From Eubacteriales bacterium (GTDB lineage Bacteria; Bacillota; Clostridia; Acetivibrionales; STF1-152), in assembly GCA_028703215.1 (NCBI GenBank), contig JAQVNH010000045.1, forward strand, positions 1 through 7,629: DNA of 7,629 nucleotides, written 5' to 3'. The position numbers and the translations under genes were made by a program. The notes below the pieces were generated by a model. It was given only the letters and a program-made list of their open reading frames with translations, was not told the DNA's origin and did not search any database. Below, piece after piece: positions 5,393 through 7,629 of the stretch; the first letter of the stretch is position 1, and each line of letters opens with the position of its first letter.

Positions 5393-6862
5393 ATGGATGA
5401 GAGATTTAAAAAAGAAGGACTTACATTTGATGATGTTTTACTCGTACCGGGAAAGTCGGAAATCCTCCCGAAGGAAGCCGACGTTTCCACGTATCTCACT
5501 CAGTCAATCAAACTCAGCATTCCGCTTATAAGCGCCGCTATGGATACGGTAACCGATTTCAAGCTCGCGATAGCCATCGCAAGAGAGGGCGGGATCGGAA
5601 TAATACACAAGAACATGTCCATCCTGGATCAGGCAACGGAGGTTGATAAGGTCAAAAGGTCAGAACACGGAGTCATTGTGGATCCGTTTTTTCTTTCAAG
5701 AGACCATTTCGTTTACGATGCCGTGGCACTAATGGAAAAGTACAGAATATCAGGCGTTCCGATAACCGAAAATGGCATACTTGTTGGAATAATAACAAAC
5801 AGAGACCTGAGATTTGAAACTGACTATAATCAAAAAATAGATGATGTCATGACTAAGGAGAACCTGATAACCGCGCCAGAGGGAACAACCATGGATGAGG
5901 CTAAGGAGATACTACGGAAGCACAAGATAGAGAAACTTCCGATAGTTGACAGGAAGGGTTATCTCAAAGGTCTTATAACAATAAAAGATATCGAAAAGGC
6001 GATCAGATACCCGAACTCCGCAAAAGACCATAACGGAAGATTGCTTGCAGGCGCAGCAATAGGACCATCGCAGGATATGATGGAGAGGGTCGAAGCTCTT
6101 ATAAATGCCAAGGTCGATGTTCTTGTTCTGGATTCGGCGCACGGCCATCAGAAAAATATAGTGAACGCTGTCAGAGATGTAAAGATCGCTTATCCGGACA
6201 TACAACTCGTAGCGGGAAATGTCGCCACCCCCGAAGGCACCCGTGATCTTGTCATGGCTGGAGCGGATGCTGTAAAGGTAGGCATCGGACCCGGTTCCAT
6301 ATGCACGACGCGAGTGGTCGCCGGCATCGGCGTTCCTCAGATAACCGCAATTTCAGACTGCTACAGTGAAGCCGTAAAACACGGCATTCCGCTTGTTGCG
6401 GACGGAGGGATCAAATATTCCGGTGACATACCAAAGGCGATAGCTTCCGGCGCGAGTACAATAATGATTGGAAACCTGTTTGCGGGTACCGAAGAAAGTC
6501 CGGGCGAATCGGAGATATACCAGGGAAGAAGATTTAAAGTGTACAGGGGAATGGGTTCTGTCGGCGCAATGCAAAAAGGCAGCATGGACAGGTATTTTCA
6601 GGAAGACATAAACAAGCTTGTCCCCGAGGGAGTAGAAGGAAGAGTTCCATACAAAGGACCCTTGTCCGACACTGTCTTTCAGCTCGTTGAGGGTCTTAAG
6701 CACGGCATGGGCTACTGCGGGACCAAAAACATAAAGGAACTGCAGACAAAAACCAAATTTATCAGGATAACCGGAGCAGGTCTCAGGGAGAGCCATCCGC
6801 ACGATATAAACATCACAAAAGAAGCTCCTAATTACAGCATCAATAATCCGAACGACTACTGA
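5393..6862 (+). CDS. guaB: Inosine-5'-monophosphate dehydrogenase
   Basis: The 489-residue protein oxidises IMP to XMP with NAD, the rate-limiting step toward GMP, in the cytoplasm as a tetramer. The N terminus has the family opening LTFDDVLLVPG (10-20). Two CBS domains (about 95-145 and 155-205) interrupt the TIM barrel; in bacterial enzymes these bind purine nucleotides and modulate activity. VLDSAHGH at 245-252 carries the NAD-contacting aspartate. The catalytic loop GPGSICTTR at 299-307 contains the nucleophilic Cys304. ADGGIKYSGD at 336-345 and MIGNLFAGTEESPGE at 358-372 bind the substrate phosphate. YRGMGS at 384-389 and the flap dyad Arg400-Tyr401 in GSMDRYFQ complete the active site. 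Length and motif order are normal for a full-length enzyme. The ATG follows AAAGGGG by 9 nt. The gene stands alone between its own promoter and a non-coding interval, not next to guaA. No U-tract terminator is visible after the stop. Confidence 0.98.
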   Translation: MDERFKKEGLTFDDVLLVPGKSEILPKEADVSTYLTQSIKLSIPLISAAMDTVTDFKLAIAIAREGGIGIIHKNMSILDQATEVDKVKRSEHGVIVDPFFLSRDHFVYDAVALMEKYRISGVPITENGILVGIITNRDLRFETDYNQKIDDVMTKENLITAPEGTTMDEAKEILRKHKIEKLPIVDRKGYLKGLITIKDIEKAIRYPNSAKDHNGRLLAGAAIGPSQDMMERVEALINAKVDVLVLDSAHGHQKNIVNAVRDVKIAYPDIQLVAGNVATPEGTRDLVMAGADAVKVGIGPGSICTTRVVAGIGVPQITAISDCYSEAVKHGIPLVADGGIKYSGDIPKAIASGASTIMIGNLFAGTEESPGESEIYQGRRFKVYRGMGSVGAMQKGSMDRYFQEDINKLVPEGVEGRVPYKGPLSDTVFQLVEGLKHGMGYCGTKNIKELQTKTKFIRITGAGLRESHPHDINITKEAPNYSINNPNDY

Positions 6863-6891
6863 AAAAGAGCTTGGGCTTAAGTTATTATAGA

Positions 6892-6908
6892 TAGCGCACA
6901 TGGCGCTA
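6892..6908. repeat. Perfect inverted repeat between guaB and the greA promoter
   Basis: TAGCGC (6892-6897) and GCGCTA (6903-6908) form a perfect 6-bp dyad with a 5-nt spacer. It lies 29 nt after the guaB stop and 11 nt before the -35 of the greA promoter. As RNA it would form a G+C-rich hairpin at the end of the guaB transcript, but it is followed by AAAACC, not a T-tract, so it is not a standard intrinsic terminator. It could instead be an operator or a 3'-end stabilising stem. Confidence 0.5.
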
Positions 6909-6919
6909 AAACCATTATA

Positions 6920-6948
6920 TTGACATTGCATATCGGGTAAAATATAAT
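6920..6948 (+). promoter_or_regulatory. Consensus sigma-A promoter for greA
   Basis: TTGACA (6920-6925) and TATAAT (6943-6948) both match the consensus exactly and have the optimal 17-nt spacing. Transcription would start near 6955, giving a leader of about 130 nt before greA. Confidence 0.9.
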
Positions 6949-6966
6949 ATCTCGGTCAAGGACATT

Positions 6967-6984
6967 GGATTGACTCCGGATTGA
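6967..6984. repeat. Tandem GGATTGA repeat with 11-bp period near the greA transcription start
   Basis: GGATTGA occurs at 6967-6973 and again at 6978-6984, one helical turn apart, about 12-30 nt downstream of the predicted start. Such phased heptamers can be a protein-binding site, but two copies of a 7-mer may also be chance. Confidence 0.3.
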
Positions 6985-6985
6985 G

Positions 6986-7016
6986 ACAGGCAGCAGAGAA
7001 TGTAAAGACTGCCTGT
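6986..7016 (+). other. Stem-loop in the greA leader
   Basis: ACAGGCAG (6986-6993) and CTGCCTGT (7009-7016) are perfect complements, giving an 8-bp stem with a 15-nt purine-rich loop. This is the strongest structure in the leader. The loop contains ATG directly followed by TAA (7000-7005). Eight perfect pairs at this distance suggest a real RNA element, although no known family is recognised. Confidence 0.6.
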
Positions 7017-7036
7017 GAAACGGGAACGTTTTTCTT
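7017..7036 (+). terminator. Possible attenuator hairpin in the greA leader
   Basis: AAACG (7018-7022) pairs with CGTTT (7027-7031) around a GGAA tetraloop of the stable GNRA class, with a possible G-U pair outside (7017 with 7032). The 3' arm runs into the T-rich tract TTTTTCTT (7029-7036). It starts one base after the preceding 8-bp stem. The stem is short and only two pairs are G-C, so as a terminator it would be weak or partial. It may allow premature termination before greA. Confidence 0.35.
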
Positions 7037-7086
7037 GAATGAGAATGATTAATAAATATTATTCATAAAAAGAGGAGAAATGCTCC

Positions 7087-7563
7087 ATGGCGGGAAAAGA
7101 AGTAATACTCACCTATGAAGGGCTGAAAGAACTCGAGGATGAGCTTGAAATGCTCAAAGGCTCCAGGAGAAGGGAAGTCGCGGAAAAAATCAAAGCAGCA
7201 TTGGCTTTCGGTGACATCAGCGAAAATAACGAATATGATGAAGCTAAGAATGAACAGGCCCAATTGGAAATCAGGATCGCAAAGCTTGATACAATGCTTA
7301 AAAACGCGCAGATCATCGACGAGGATGAGGTAAGGACAGACAAAGTCGGTATCGGCTGCAAGGTCCGCATATCAGACATCGCAGCCAAAAAAGATATGGA
7401 GTACACTATAGTGGGATCGACAGAAGCGGATCCCGGTAAAGCGAAAATATCAAACGAATCTCCGGTCGGAAAAGCACTGATTGGCACCAGAAAGGGTGAC
7501 ATTATTGAAGTCATGGTGCCGGACGGCCTGCTGAAATTCAAGGTGCTTCACATCGACAAGTAG
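7087..7563 (+). CDS. greA: Transcription elongation factor GreA
   Basis: This 158-residue protein enters the secondary channel of RNA polymerase and triggers cleavage of backtracked transcripts, rescuing stalled complexes. Residues about 10-75 form the antiparallel coiled coil. Its tip carries GDISENNEYDEAK at 42-54, with the acidic residues Asp43 and Glu46 that help hold the catalytic Mg ion. Residues about 80-158 form the FKBP-like C-terminal domain, with the family motif ISNESPVGKALIGTRKGD at 121-138. Length is typical (about 158). The start is ATG 7087, 9 nt after AGAGGAG (7071-7077). A closer ATG at 7080 is out of frame, only 2 nt from that site, and ends after 12 codons. The gene has its own consensus promoter and a long structured leader. 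In many Bacillota lysS follows greA, but the window ends before this can be tested. Confidence 0.98.
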   Translation: MAGKEVILTYEGLKELEDELEMLKGSRRREVAEKIKAALAFGDISENNEYDEAKNEQAQLEIRIAKLDTMLKNAQIIDEDEVRTDKVGIGCKVRISDIAAKKDMEYTIVGSTEADPGKAKISNESPVGKALIGTRKGDIIEVMVPDGLLKFKVLHIDK

Positions 7564-7574
7564 CTCTGGTCTGC

Positions 7575-7603
7575 TTGTAATATCCATTCTAATTTAATAT
7601 AAT
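7575..7603 (+). promoter_or_regulatory. Possible promoter for a gene beyond the window
   Basis: TTGTAA (7575-7580) and a perfect TATAAT (7598-7603) are 17 nt apart, starting 12 nt after the greA stop. Transcription would begin near 7610 and leave the window. The surroundings are very A/T-rich, which raises the chance of a spurious -10. I see no terminator between greA and this site. Confidence 0.5.
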
Positions 7604-7629
7604 ACATTGTAATAAATGCCTTAACAGTT

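Noticed and set aside
6861..6885. Possible intrinsic terminator just after guaB
   Set aside because: Only 3-4 bp can pair (CTT/AAG) and there is no downstream T-tract on the + strand.
6353..6931. Long minus-strand open frame (192 codons) opposite the end of guaB
   Set aside because: It is antisense to the conserved guaB coding sequence, shows no recognisable motif and has no plausible ribosome binding site or promoter. It mirrors guaB codon composition.
7039..7068. Nine-codon open frame between the greA leader hairpins and the greA ribosome binding site
   Set aside because: There is no ribosome binding site at a usable distance and no pattern of regulatory codons, so it is probably chance in A/T-rich leader DNA.
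7113..7541. Minus-strand open frame (142 codons) opposite greA
   Set aside because: greA is unambiguous on the + strand. The antisense product is serine-rich low-complexity sequence, typical of a shadow frame.
1..7629. Mobile element, CRISPR array, defence system or other novel multi-gene system
   Set aside because: All recognised genes are housekeeping, there are no terminal repeats, integrase or transposase fragments or spaced repeats, and codon use looks even across the window.

Overview
The window looks like a housekeeping stretch from the chromosome of a low-to-moderate G+C Gram-positive bacterium, most likely a Clostridia-like member of the Bacillota. The grounds are strong AGGAGG-type ribosome binding sites, near-perfect sigma-A promoters (TTGACA / TATAAT), frequent AUA, AGA and AGG codons, and a tatD - G5/3D-domain gene - rsmA order resembling the Bacillus metS-yabD-yabE-rnmV-ksgA block. 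I cannot name the genus. All genes are on the + strand.

Bases 1-3228 hold a compact cluster. It starts with the 3' part of tatD (metal-dependent nuclease; the start lies outside the window). Next comes an unnamed membrane-anchored coiled-coil protein (693-1445), whose ribosome binding site sits inside the end of tatD. Then comes a secreted or membrane-anchored G5 + 3D cell-wall protein that starts at TTG (1510-2346) and has its own promoter overlapping the preceding stop codon. The cluster ends with rsmA/ksgA (2371-3228), the 16S rRNA adenine dimethyltransferase. Compared with Bacillus, the ribonuclease M5 gene rnmV is absent from between the yabE-like gene and rsmA, and the coiled-coil gene is extra.

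Bases 3229-5200 hold a stand-alone transcription unit for a GTP-family phosphoenolpyruvate carboxykinase (3318-5150). It has its own promoter and ends in a textbook intrinsic terminator. Its catalytic residues look intact, but the loop that binds the guanine base in the well-studied enzymes is replaced.

Bases 5201-6862 hold guaB (IMP dehydrogenase, the first committed step of GMP synthesis), with a strong promoter and a roughly 93-nt leader. Bases 6863-7086 are a non-coding interval with a perfect 6-bp inverted repeat, a consensus promoter and a roughly 130-nt structured leader leading into greA (7087-7563, transcript cleavage factor). A further promoter-like sequence follows greA and points out of the window.

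The genes serve core functions: rRNA modification, transcription elongation, purine nucleotide supply, the C3/C4 node of central metabolism and cell-wall remodelling. I see no mobile element, CRISPR array, tRNA, rRNA or defence system. The points most worth a second look are the uncharacterised coiled-coil protein with its altered neighbourhood, the divergent nucleotide pocket of the carboxykinase, and the structured greA leader.
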